A stretch of 64,000 bases of DNA from Pleodorina starrii (lineage: Eukaryota > Chlorophyta > Chlorophyceae > Chlamydomonadales > Volvocaceae), in contig BRXU01000067.1 in NCBI GenBank assembly GCA_030267565.1, positions 62,001 to 126,000 on the forward strand, written 5' to 3'. The stretch's first letter is position 1. The number at the start of each line of letters is the position of its first letter. Positions 23,696-32,274 of this stretch are shown in pieces. The translations under genes and the position numbers were made by a program. A model generated the notes under the pieces. The model saw nothing but the letters and a program-made list of their open reading frames with translations. It made no database searches and was not told the DNA's origin.

Positions 23696-24312
23696 GCCGC
23701 CGCCCCCACCTGATCACTGCCCTGGCCGTGTGCGCCCTACCCCTGGCGGCGTGCTCCACCAGCCCGGCACAGGAGACGTCCGCCTCCTCCAGTGCGGCGG
23801 CCCCCGCCAGCTCGGCCACGCCCAGCAGCCTCCCCACCCCGGAGGTCCCTGGGGATGGGACGTTCCCGCGCGTTCAGGACGTAGACCGTACCGATGCGGA
23901 CTCCACCGCCCGCGTGGCGGCGTTGCTGTTGCACTCCTGGGACACCGTGGTGGACCGCACCGAGACGGCCGCCGCGATCCGCACCAAGCCGCTCATGTCG
24001 GACGAGTGGGCGGCCCAGCAGATCGAGCCTGAGCGCAATGCCTCCCAGGGGGCGTGGCTCGGCCCGTCCGAGCACGGGGCCTACAGCCGGGCTCAGGCGG
24101 TGCCGGCGATCGGGGATACGACCCGCGACGTCGCTGAGGACAAGGCTGTCCGGGCGTACAAGGTGACCTGGCGGTGGGCCAGCCGCGACGGGGAACCGGC
24201 CGAGGGCACCGGAACCCGGCACGTGACGATCTACCTGGAACGCCACTCCGGGGCCTGGGAGGTCGTGGGCCACCAGTCCCACGAGCTGCCCGCCGGGGAG
24301 GCCGCCTCGTGA
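23692..24312 (+). CDS. Conjugation-operon lipoprotein, VirB8/TcpC-like candidate
   Basis: ATG 23692 overlaps the hydrolase stop. A lipobox (LAVCALPLAAC) marks a lipoprotein; a Ser/Ala/Pro linker and a domain of about 150 residues follow (VAALLLHSWDTVVDRTE ... GTGTRHVTIYLERHSGAWEVVGH). That domain looks like the NTF2-type fold of VirB8/TcpC channel proteins. This is inferred from pattern and operon position. Confidence 0.7.
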   Translation: MSRRPHLITALAVCALPLAACSTSPAQETSASSSAAAPASSATPSSLPTPEVPGDGTFPRVQDVDRTDADSTARVAALLLHSWDTVVDRTETAAAIRTKPLMSDEWAAQQIEPERNASQGAWLGPSEHGAYSRAQAVPAIGDTTRDVAEDKAVRAYKVTWRWASRDGEPAEGTGTRHVTIYLERHSGAWEVVGHQSHELPAGEAAS

Positions 24313-25880
24313 GCCCGGCCGTGCACACCTGGCCGGTGATCACTCTGACCTTCGGGGCGGAGCAGATCGTGGCCGATGCCAACGGGGAGGTGCTGACCTA
24401 CCCGGTGCTCGACGCCGGTGCTACGCACGAGGTCGCCGCCGACGCGGCCGCCGAGGCGTGCCGGCGGCTCGGGTTGAAGGCGTGCCGGGTGCAGGGCCAC
24501 ACCGAGGACGGGTCCGTGTTTGAGATGGTCGTGGACGCCGAGCTGGGCACCCTGGAGGAGTACGAGCCTCCGGCTGGTCCCGGGTCTGCTGAGCACAGGG
24601 CAGCGCGGCGGGGCGGGAGCACCGCCCGCACGCGCCAGGCGGGTGCCCGGTCCGGGAACCAGCGTCGTCGTGCCCTGGCGATCTGGGGCAGCGTCGGGGT
24701 CCTGGGATTGACGGCGGGCGCTTCGGTGGCGATGAACCTGACCGACGATGACCGGGAGCCGGTGGCGGTGGTGCACATCCCGCCCCCGGCCCAGCTGCCG
24801 GTGCCGGCCCCGGCCGGGTGGGACACCTACGGCGCCTGGGCCACGCCCATGTCCGGGTCTCAGGTGCAGGCGGTCCTGGACTGGGAGGGCCGCCCCGTGA
24901 GCGTGGACGGGGCCAAGCTCATCGGCCACGACCCGGACACCGGGGTGGAGCAGTGGAGCCGGTCCGCGCCGTTCACCGTGACCCAGCTGGCGGTGTTCAC
25001 CGTGGACGGGCAGACCCGCCTGGCGGCCGCCACGGCCAAGGAGCTGGTGCTGTTCACCCCGGACTCCTCGGACCCGATCCGGGTTCAGGTGCCCCAGGAG
25101 GCCACCGTGGTCCTGGACGGGGGCACCGTGCCCCGGCTGGACCTGCCCAATCAGAAGTCCCTGCTGGTGGGTGCGGACGGGTCCACCGCCTCCCGGGTGG
25201 TGCCGGCGACCGCCAAACCCCTGGAAGCCCAAGGGGAGGACCTGATCGCCGCCGATGCGAAGGCGGGGAAGGTGTGGCGGGTCGGCACCGACTCCGCGGC
25301 CCTGCCCAAGCCCGCGACCCTGCCGGCCCCGGCCAAGGGCGCGGAACTCACCGGCATCCTCGGCAGCGTGGACGGCCGGGTGGTGGCCACGTGGAAGGAC
25401 GGCAAGCAGACGCTCGTCGGGTTCTACGACGTGGACGAGGCCACCGAGGCGACCGCGGTGAAGCAGGTCGCGGTGCGCGAACTCGACGGCAACCAGATCA
25501 CCACCTCCACCGTGCAGACCGACCGAGCGCATGGGCTGCTGCTGGCTTCCTCGGTGTTGGTCGATGTGGAAGCCACCACCGCCCACCGCCTCGATGGCCA
25601 AGCCACGCTGGCCGCCGGCTACGCCTGGGTCACCGACAACGGCAAGCAGACCCAGGTCACCCGTGACGGGCAGACCGAGGCGACCACCAGGGCTGACCAG
25701 GCGGCGGTGCCTGACGTCATCACGGACAACGGGATGGCCCTGACCCGGGTGGACGGGGCCACCGATGGCTCCCTCTATGCCCTGGTCGAGACCGGCCCTA
25801 CCCCCACAGCCAGCCCTTCGTCAACTGCCAGCACGTCACCGGCTGCGAGCCCTACCCCTACTGCCAAGGAGACCCCCTGA
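24309..25880 (+). CDS. Membrane-anchored extracellular repeat protein of the conjugation operon
   Basis: GTG 24309 overlaps the previous stop (GTGA). The 523-residue protein has a cytosolic N-terminal domain of about 110 residues, one membrane span (AIWGSVGVLGLTAGASVAMN, about 137-157), and a large extracellular part. The extracellular part has repeated short strands (VDGAKLIGHDPDTGVEQWS, LVLFTPDSSDP, WVTDNGKQTQVT) that suggest a beta-propeller or PQQ-like fold. It ends in a Ser/Thr/Pro-rich tail. It may be a surface part of the mating channel; I know no named homologue. Confidence 0.65.
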   Translation: MSPAVHTWPVITLTFGAEQIVADANGEVLTYPVLDAGATHEVAADAAAEACRRLGLKACRVQGHTEDGSVFEMVVDAELGTLEEYEPPAGPGSAEHRAARRGGSTARTRQAGARSGNQRRRALAIWGSVGVLGLTAGASVAMNLTDDDREPVAVVHIPPPAQLPVPAPAGWDTYGAWATPMSGSQVQAVLDWEGRPVSVDGAKLIGHDPDTGVEQWSRSAPFTVTQLAVFTVDGQTRLAAATAKELVLFTPDSSDPIRVQVPQEATVVLDGGTVPRLDLPNQKSLLVGADGSTASRVVPATAKPLEAQGEDLIAADAKAGKVWRVGTDSAALPKPATLPAPAKGAELTGILGSVDGRVVATWKDGKQTLVGFYDVDEATEATAVKQVAVRELDGNQITTSTVQTDRAHGLLLASSVLVDVEATTAHRLDGQATLAAGYAWVTDNGKQTQVTRDGQTEATTRADQAAVPDVITDNGMALTRVDGATDGSLYALVETGPTPTASPSSTASTSPAASPTPTAKETP

Positions 25881-27334
25881 TGAGAATGACCGCCACGATC
25901 GACTCCACCGGTGCCGTGGAACTGGACACCGCCGGGCAGATCACCCGTGAGAACCACTCCACCGTGGGCGATGCCCGCCGGGCCGTAATGGCTACGGCAA
26001 AGACCCTGGCGGAGCAGACCAGCCAGGACATGCAGCTGCACATCGAGGACCCCGCCGGGTCCCGCACCTTCCTGGTCGGCGCTGATGGCACCTCCCGGCA
26101 GGAAAGTGTGGCCCCGGCACCGGCCACCATCGAGCCCCCGGCCCCGGTCGAGCCCGCTCGGTCCGAGTCGGTGCCTGCCGTGGAATCGGTGGTGCCGGCG
26201 CCGGTAGAGCCGGTGTCGGCTGCTGAGCCTGAGCCAGTGCCTGCCGTGGAGCCGGTGGAGCCGGCGTCGGGGGAGACCGCCCCGGCGGCGGCGGAGGAGC
26301 AGGCCCCCGCTGCACCGGCTGCGGCCGGTGCCACGGCACCGAATCCGTTCCTCGGCGGCCGCCCCTCCACGGCCCGCCCGGCGGCCGAGCCCGCTGCAGC
26401 CGGGAGCCGGCGGGAGTCGTTGCCGTCCTTCGTGGACCGCCCCGAGGTGGACGCCCCGGCCCAGCACGGGTGGCGCGGTGCACTGAACCAGTTGGGCCTG
26501 AGCTTGGCGCCCTCGGCCGCCGAGCTGAGCCAGCGCCAGGACGAGGCCGCGGTCTCGGCGCACTGGCCGGGCCCGCGCACGATCGCGGTCCTGAACCCCA
26601 AAGGCGGAGCCGGCAAAACCCCCACAGTGATCTGCTTGTCGGCCGTGTTCGCCCGCCTGTCCGGTGGTGGGGTGCTGGCCTGGGACAACAACAACTCCCT
26701 GGGCTCGTTGGGGTGGCGCACCTTCGACGCCGGGCACGCCTCCACCGTGGTCGATCTGCTCGGACGCACCGAGCACTTCATGACCTCCGATGCCCGGGTG
26801 GGGGACCTGTCCGAATACGTCCACCACCAGCCGGCGGACCGGTACGACGTGCTGCGCTCCGATGACCGTTCCGGGGACCAGGAGCGGCACATGGTCACCG
26901 GAGAGGAGGTGGACCGGCTGCACGCGGTGGCCGCGAAGTACTACCGGGCCATCGTCATGGACTCCGGCAACACCGAACGCGGGGCGAACTGGCAGGCGAT
27001 GATCGGCCACGCCGATCAGGTGGTGATCCCGGTGAAATCCGTCGACGACGCCGCCGAAGGCGCCTCCCGGGTCCTGGCCGCCCTGCACGCCGGAGACACC
27101 CACGCCCAGGAGCTCGCGCGCAACGCGGTGGTGGTGGTGCTGTGCTGCGAACCCGGCCACCAGAAGACCAAAGCCACGGAACTGGCTGAGGAGTTCGCCC
27201 CTTACGTGCGGGCGGTGGCCACGATCCCCTACGACCGGGCGCTGGTGGAAGGTCGGGTGCGGTTCACGGCGATGACCCCGGCCACCCGCCGGGCCTGGCT
27301 GCGCGCCGGGGCGGCAGTGCGGGAGGGCCTGTGA
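25880..27334 (+). CDS. MinD/ParA-like ATPase of the conjugation operon
   Basis: ATG 25880 shares one base with the preceding stop. The 484-residue protein has a ubiquitin-like N-terminal domain, a long Pro/Ala/Val-rich linker (about residues 75-200), and a deviant Walker A P-loop, LNPKGGAGKTPT, near residue 241. WDNNNSLGSLGWR follows in the place of switch I. Similar ATPases occur in actinobacterial secretion and conjugation loci (compare EccI/Esp-type), where they may position the machinery. The next gene encodes a shortened P-loop relative. Confidence 0.8.
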   Translation: MRMTATIDSTGAVELDTAGQITRENHSTVGDARRAVMATAKTLAEQTSQDMQLHIEDPAGSRTFLVGADGTSRQESVAPAPATIEPPAPVEPARSESVPAVESVVPAPVEPVSAAEPEPVPAVEPVEPASGETAPAAAEEQAPAAPAAAGATAPNPFLGGRPSTARPAAEPAAAGSRRESLPSFVDRPEVDAPAQHGWRGALNQLGLSLAPSAAELSQRQDEAAVSAHWPGPRTIAVLNPKGGAGKTPTVICLSAVFARLSGGGVLAWDNNNSLGSLGWRTFDAGHASTVVDLLGRTEHFMTSDARVGDLSEYVHHQPADRYDVLRSDDRSGDQERHMVTGEEVDRLHAVAAKYYRAIVMDSGNTERGANWQAMIGHADQVVIPVKSVDDAAEGASRVLAALHAGDTHAQELARNAVVVVLCCEPGHQKTKATELAEEFAPYVRAVATIPYDRALVEGRVRFTAMTPATRRAWLRAGAAVREGL

Positions 27335-27939
27335 TCGTGGACAACCCCCGCAACCCCTTCGTGGCCGCGCCGGAGGTCATCGAGGAGGAGGACCCGATGG
27401 ATGAGGACCCGATTCTCGGGTCCCGAGACTCCATCCGCGGCCCGCAGAACCTCCAGCAGAGGCTGGCCGAGGAACCAGTCACGGAAGAGGAGCCGGCCGC
27501 CCCGGTGGACGTCTCCCAGGCCACGCTGTGGCTCGTCGGGGCCTCCGGCGGGGTGGGCACCTCCACCCTGGCCGGGCTGTGCTCCGAGCAGGTCGTCGAC
27601 GCGGCGGTCCAGGAACCGGAATGGGCAGGACGTGCCCTGCTGGTGTGCTCCACCAGCGCAACCTCCCTGGAGTCAGCGGCCCAGCTGGCGCGTAAGTCCG
27701 CCACCGGGCAGCTGCCCTATGAGCTGGTCGGGCTGGTCATCGTCCATGACCGGCCCAAGAACCGGATCACCAAACCCACCCTGAGCTTCGCCCGCAGTGT
27801 GGCGCGCATGTTCCCGGTGGCCATGACCGTCCCCTACGAACCGTCCTGGCGCGAGGTCGGCGTCACCCCCTCCCCTTCCAGCACCCGGCTGAAAACCGTG
27901 CTGCGGAAGATCCACAAAATCGCCCAGACCGGGCGCTGA
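27331..27939 (+). CDS. P-loop-like conjugation protein (DUF6668-like)
   Basis: GTG 27331 overlaps the ATPase stop by 4 bases. The 202-residue protein has an acidic N-terminus and then LWLVGASGGVGTSTLAGL, a P-loop with Thr in place of the usual Lys. GLVIVHDRPKNRITKP and MFPVAMTVPYEPSWRE follow. This is a MinD-like fold that probably cannot hydrolyse ATP normally. I associate it with DUF6668 proteins of actinobacterial conjugation loci, from memory. It may pair with the upstream ATPase. Confidence 0.65.
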   Translation: MIVDNPRNPFVAAPEVIEEEDPMDEDPILGSRDSIRGPQNLQQRLAEEPVTEEEPAAPVDVSQATLWLVGASGGVGTSTLAGLCSEQVVDAAVQEPEWAGRALLVCSTSATSLESAAQLARKSATGQLPYELVGLVIVHDRPKNRITKPTLSFARSVARMFPVAMTVPYEPSWREVGVTPSPSSTRLKTVLRKIHKIAQTGR

Positions 27940-27954
27940 GAAAGGAACCCCCCA

Positions 27955-28224
27955 ATGCTGACCAACACCCTCAACGCCCTGATGATCCCGGCCATCAACG
28001 CCACCCCCACCCAGCCCCCGGGCATGGAGAACGTGACCATGATCCTCGGCTGGATCCTCTGGGCCGCCGGCCTGGTGCTGTTCGTCTACTTCATTTTCGG
28101 GCTCGTCACCGCCGGGCGGAACCGCCGCCGTGGTGATGAGGTCGAGGCCCCGGTGTGGCCGCTGGTCGCCGCCGCTCTGCTCGGGGCGGCCGGGGCGATC
28201 TGGAACATGATCACCGGCGGCTGA
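27955..28224 (+). CDS. Small two-span membrane protein, VirB2/pilin-like candidate
   Basis: The 89-residue protein starts after a GAGAAAGGAA ribosome binding site. It has two hydrophobic segments (MILGWILWAAGLVLFVYFIFG and PVWPLVAAALLGAAGAIW) separated by a short basic loop RNRRRGDEVEAP. Size, topology and position ahead of the VirB6-like gene fit the VirB2/TrbC class, the channel or pilus subunit. Sequence alone cannot confirm this. Confidence 0.6.
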   Translation: MLTNTLNALMIPAINATPTQPPGMENVTMILGWILWAAGLVLFVYFIFGLVTAGRNRRRGDEVEAPVWPLVAAALLGAAGAIWNMITGG

Positions 28225-28274
28225 GCCGGCCCCCCGTTCCTCACCCGGCACCGCAACGACAGGGAGACCCCCCG

Positions 28275-29072
28275 ATGGACACGAACAACAACGACGCAAC
28301 TCGGACCCGCCCCCGCTGGTTCGGCCCGGCCCTGATCGCCCTGGTGCTGCTGCTGGTCGGGGTGGCCGGGTGGATCATTCGGGACCTGACCGCCCCTAAC
28401 GAGGCAGAGGCACCCACCGCGCCCGCTGCTTCGACTGCCCCCACTGCCGGGGCGGCCGAGTCGGCTGCTCCCGCCTCGGGGGAGGACTTCGCGTGGGACT
28501 GCCAGGCTCAGCTGAGCACCGACACCTCCTCGGTGGCCGATGAGGCCCCGGAAGTTCAGGACTGGGTGGCCGCCGGCTACAGCGTGGTGCCTTCCTCCCC
28601 GGAGTTCGGCGGCTGTGAGCGACGGGACTCAGGGCTGAGAGTCGGCTACGCCCACTCCGAGGCCGGGGCACTGATGGCGGCCGCGACCTACGCGATGGCC
28701 CTGGACCCTTCGGTGAGCGAGGAGGCGGCGGAGGACGTGGAGGTAGCAATGGTGGAAGGTCCCAACCGCGACCAGATCGAGGAGAAGGCCCAGCGCATCC
28801 GCGACGGACTGGAGCAGGGCGACGACGGGACCACAACGGCCTCGTCCACGTTGCTCGGCTACTCCCAGCTCAACTACACCGATGAGGCCGCCTCCTACCA
28901 GCTGGTCTACTCCTTCCCCTCGGGCAACGGCTTGGAAGAGAAGGCCCTCGCCCAGGCTGACCTGGTGTGGGAGGACGGGGACTGGAAGCTGGACCCGGCC
29001 TCGGGCACAAAGATGATGACGGCCGACCTCCACCAGGGCCAGCCCTACATCGAGTGGGGGCCCAAGGTCTAA
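28275..29072 (+). CDS. Single-span membrane protein of the conjugation operon (VirB8-like candidate)
   Basis: ATG 28275 follows CAGGGAGACC; the longer frame upstream overlaps the previous gene. The 265-residue protein has one N-terminal span (FGPALIALVLLLVGVAGWII) and an Ala/Pro/Thr linker. An extracellular domain follows with DWVAAGYSVVPSS, LRVGYAHSEAGALMAA and ADLVWEDGDWKLDP, the last resembling the final strands of an NTF2-like VirB8/TcpC domain. Two Cys (WDCQAQ, GGCERR) may form a disulphide. Its stop overlaps the VirB6-like start. Confidence 0.65.
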   Translation: MDTNNNDATRTRPRWFGPALIALVLLLVGVAGWIIRDLTAPNEAEAPTAPAASTAPTAGAAESAAPASGEDFAWDCQAQLSTDTSSVADEAPEVQDWVAAGYSVVPSSPEFGGCERRDSGLRVGYAHSEAGALMAAATYAMALDPSVSEEAAEDVEVAMVEGPNRDQIEEKAQRIRDGLEQGDDGTTTASSTLLGYSQLNYTDEAASYQLVYSFPSGNGLEEKALAQADLVWEDGDWKLDPASGTKMMTADLHQGQPYIEWGPKV

Positions 29073-30745
29073 TGGGACTGCTCGGAGACCTCGCTAGCAG
29101 TGTTGCCGGGGACACGGTGGAGAAGCTGATCCTGTTCATGGCCGGGTGGCTGGTCGAAATCTTCACCACCATGCTCGATTTCGTGGGCACCTGGTGGCTC
29201 AACATCGGCGCACCGGCAATGGGCGCCGGATCGGCCACCGAGCGGGTGCAGACCTCCACCACCACCTTCGTCGGCGTCGCCGGCATCATCGGCACCGCCT
29301 TCGCTGTCATCAAGATCGCTCGGGACCACAGCCGGGAGCCAGCGGAGAACCTGGTGATGGGTCTGATCCGCACCGTGGTGGTCTCCGGGTTGGCGGTGTC
29401 GATGGTGGCGCTGTCCTTGGCGGTCACCGATGAGGTGGCCCCGTGGCTGGTGGACACGATCGCCGGTAACGCGGCCCGGGACGGGCTGGGACAGTCGATG
29501 GATCTGGACGCCGTGACCGGGTCCAAGATGGCGCTGACCACCGCTGGAATCCTGATCGTGCTCGCTCCCTTCGCCATCCTCGGGGCGATCCTCAATGCGG
29601 CCCTGGTGATCTTCTCCTACGGGGTGGCCGGGGCCCTGTGCGGGCTGCTGCCGATCTTCGCTGCGGCCTCGACCACGGAGCGTGGACGCAAGTCGTTCGA
29701 TAAAGCGGTGGGCTGGCTGATTTCGGTGATCCTGTTCAAGCCGGTCGCGGCCGTGCTCTACGGCTTCGGCCTGGCGCTGATGAACGGGATCAGCGGCACC
29801 GGTAATGATGAGGTGGCCAATCAGGTCATCACACTGATCACGGGCACCGTGATCATCTTTACGGCCTGCCTGTCGATGCCCGCCTTGGCCCGCGTCATGG
29901 TCCCGGCCGTCAGCGCCGGCCCCCGAGGCATGGGCGCTGGTGGGCTGGCCATGCTCGGTGGTGCGGTGGCTATTGGCGCGGTCACCGCTGGTGTCGGCGC
30001 CCTGGCCGCTGGGGCTGCTGCCGGAGCCGGGGCCGCTGGGGCCGGAGCTGCCGGGGCCGGTGGCGCTGCGGGTGCTGCCGGTGGCGCTGCCGGAGGCGCT
30101 GCCGGAGGCGCTGCCGGCGCTGGGGCTTCGGGTGCCGGGGCCGGTGCTGGAGCTGCCGGAGGCGCTGCTGGCGCTGGCGCTGGGGCTTCGGGTGCCGGGG
30201 CCGCTGCCTCGGGTGCCGGGGGAGGTGCCTCGGGTGCTGGGGGAGGTGCCTCTACCGGCTCCGGTGCCGCCGGGGCGCCGGGATCGGCTAGTGCTGGCGC
30301 ACCTGGCGGTGGGTCTCCCTCGGCCGGGGGACCGGCCGGTGCCGAGAACGTGGAGAGCACCACGGCCGGTGCAGCTGCCACCTCCGCACCAGCGACCACG
30401 ACAGGTGGTGCCTCGGGCGCGGAGAACGTCCAAAGCCCCACGACCGGCGCTGCTCCCAGCAGTGCAGCAGGAGCCACCACCGGCGGGCCCTCGGGTGCCG
30501 AGAGCGTGCAGAGCTCGAGCCCGTCCCCGGCAGCTGCCAGCGGGGCATCCGAGGCGTCTGGGCCGGCCGGTGCCGAGGCGGTGGCTCCGACGAACGGCGC
30601 TGGGCCGACCGGGCACCCGAGCGGAGAAGGGTCCTCGGTGACGGGGGCCAAGAAACCGTTGATCAACGGCCAACGGATCGAGTTCGGGCTGCGGGAAGTC
30701 GTCCGGGACGCTGAGCACTCCATTGAAAGTGGTGAGGACCTGTGA
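29072..30745 (+). CDS. VirB6/TrbL-like polytopic conjugation protein with low-complexity tail
   Basis: ATG 29072 overlaps the previous TAA. The 557-residue protein has about seven spans in its first 310 residues, including the long hydrophobic blocks typical of VirB6/TrbL channel cores. A Gly/Ala tract of about 100 residues follows, then three approximate repeats around GAENVESTT, GAENVQSPTT and GAESVQSSS, and a short charged end. The tail is probably cytosolic and disordered. Repeated GCC/GGC codons make this stretch prone to slippage. Confidence 0.8.
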   Translation: MGLLGDLASSVAGDTVEKLILFMAGWLVEIFTTMLDFVGTWWLNIGAPAMGAGSATERVQTSTTTFVGVAGIIGTAFAVIKIARDHSREPAENLVMGLIRTVVVSGLAVSMVALSLAVTDEVAPWLVDTIAGNAARDGLGQSMDLDAVTGSKMALTTAGILIVLAPFAILGAILNAALVIFSYGVAGALCGLLPIFAAASTTERGRKSFDKAVGWLISVILFKPVAAVLYGFGLALMNGISGTGNDEVANQVITLITGTVIIFTACLSMPALARVMVPAVSAGPRGMGAGGLAMLGGAVAIGAVTAGVGALAAGAAAGAGAAGAGAAGAGGAAGAAGGAAGGAAGGAAGAGASGAGAGAGAAGGAAGAGAGASGAGAAASGAGGGASGAGGGASTGSGAAGAPGSASAGAPGGGSPSAGGPAGAENVESTTAGAAATSAPATTTGGASGAENVQSPTTGAAPSSAAGATTGGPSGAESVQSSSPSPAAASGASEASGPAGAEAVAPTNGAGPTGHPSGEGSSVTGAKKPLINGQRIEFGLREVVRDAEHSIESGEDL

Positions 30746-32274
30746 GTAGCAACCAGGTGATCGTGCGGCAGTACGGCAACATCGCTGAGGACAAGACGGC
30801 CGGGCTGTTGGGGTTCTCGATGGCCTCCACCGTCGTCCTCGGGGTGGGGTCGGTGCTGGTGTTCTTGTTCATCATGGCCTCCCAAATCTGGGTGGCGGCG
30901 GCTATCGCGGTGGCCGCGTTCATCGTGGCCACCGTGCTGGGGTCCAAGGACCGCAACGGCCGGTCCAAGCCCGAGCGCTGGATCGCGAGGGGCATGTTCT
31001 CCCGGGCGGAGAAGAAAAACCGGACCACGTACAAGGCCGGGCCCACCTCACAGCTCCCCGACGGGTCCTTCCGGGCCCCCGGGGTGCTGGCGGCCACGGA
31101 GCCGGTGACCTTCACCGACCTGTTCGGCCACCAGGGCGTGATGCTGTGGCACCGGAAGTTGAAGACCGGCACGGTGTTCGTCATCGCCAACTCCTCCGGG
31201 CTGGGGCTGCTGGATCAGGACCGGGTGGACCGGATGGTGGGCACCTGGGCGGCGTTCCAGCGTGACGCCGGCTCCAACACCGAGCTGGTGCAGGTCTCGG
31301 TCACCACCCAGTCCACCACCGACCCCGGCGAACGGCTGCCCGATGCTGTGGCGGTGGGACGGGCCCAGGCGGGGTCCCAGTCGGTGCCGGCCTTCGCCCG
31401 GGCGACGATGGACGAGGTGGTGGCCAACCTCAATCAGGACGTGCCCAAGCTGGAGCAGTGGATCGCCCTCACGTTCAGCGCCAAGGCCAATGAGGGGGAG
31501 GGGGTGCCCGAGCGCACCGCCGAGGAGCTGGCCACCGACGTGTCCTCGCTGCTGAGCGGGTTCTTGGAGCAGCTGGAGCAGGCCGGGGCAGGGTCGGTGT
31601 CGCTGATGCAGGAGAGGGATCTGATCGACCAGACCCATGTCGCCTACAACCCGCTGGCGGCCGCGGCCGTGGAGAAGGCCCGCCTGTCCGAGGCCGGCAC
31701 CGGGCTGCGCTGGGAAGAAGTCGGCCCCTCGGCGGCCCGGGTCGTGGGTTCTCCGGGGCGGTACGAGCACGGTGGGGTGGTCTCGAAGTCCTGGCAGATG
31801 TGGCGCCCCCCGGCCGGGACGTTCCGGGAGAACGCTCTGGTGGCGTTGCTGGCGCCCAATTCGGAGATGCTGCAGAAGCGGGTGACGGTGTTCTACCGGC
31901 CGCAGTCCCCGGACAAGTCCGCTAACCAGGTCCAGCAGTCGCTGACGAACGCCCAGTTCGCGGCGAACCAGAAGAACCGCCGGCCCACCAGCTCTCAGAT
32001 CATCGCCCTGGAGAAGGCCCGGAAGGCGGAGCGTGAGCAGGCCGAGGGCGCCTCCTTGGTACGGTTCTCCATCGTGGTCACCGCCACCGTGGAACGTCCC
32101 GAGCAGCTGCCCCGGGTGGCGGCCACGCTGCGGCGCAACGCCTCCCAGGGGGTGCAGCTGGGGTTGCGGGAGTGCGATTACAACGACGACGCCGCGTTCG
32201 CGTTCAACCTCGGCCTGGGTGTGGTCCCGGATGCCGTGGCCACGATCCCGGCTGATGTGCGAAAGGCGCTGTGA
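30742..32274 (+). CDS. SCO6880-family conjugation protein (PrgI/VirB3-VirB4-like N-terminal part)
   Basis: GTG 30742 overlaps the previous stop. The 510-residue protein has two adjacent N-terminal spans (residues 22-66) and a large cytosolic part without a P-loop. It resembles the SCO6880 family, which lies ahead of the VirB4-like ATPase in actinobacterial conjugative elements. It appears to be the split-off N-terminal portion of a VirB4 system. The order SCO6880 - VirB4 - VirD4 is conserved here. Confidence 0.8.
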   Translation: MSSNQVIVRQYGNIAEDKTAGLLGFSMASTVVLGVGSVLVFLFIMASQIWVAAAIAVAAFIVATVLGSKDRNGRSKPERWIARGMFSRAEKKNRTTYKAGPTSQLPDGSFRAPGVLAATEPVTFTDLFGHQGVMLWHRKLKTGTVFVIANSSGLGLLDQDRVDRMVGTWAAFQRDAGSNTELVQVSVTTQSTTDPGERLPDAVAVGRAQAGSQSVPAFARATMDEVVANLNQDVPKLEQWIALTFSAKANEGEGVPERTAEELATDVSSLLSGFLEQLEQAGAGSVSLMQERDLIDQTHVAYNPLAAAAVEKARLSEAGTGLRWEEVGPSAARVVGSPGRYEHGGVVSKSWQMWRPPAGTFRENALVALLAPNSEMLQKRVTVFYRPQSPDKSANQVQQSLTNAQFAANQKNRRPTSSQIIALEKARKAEREQAEGASLVRFSIVVTATVERPEQLPRVAATLRRNASQGVQLGLRECDYNDDAAFAFNLGLGVVPDAVATIPADVRKAL

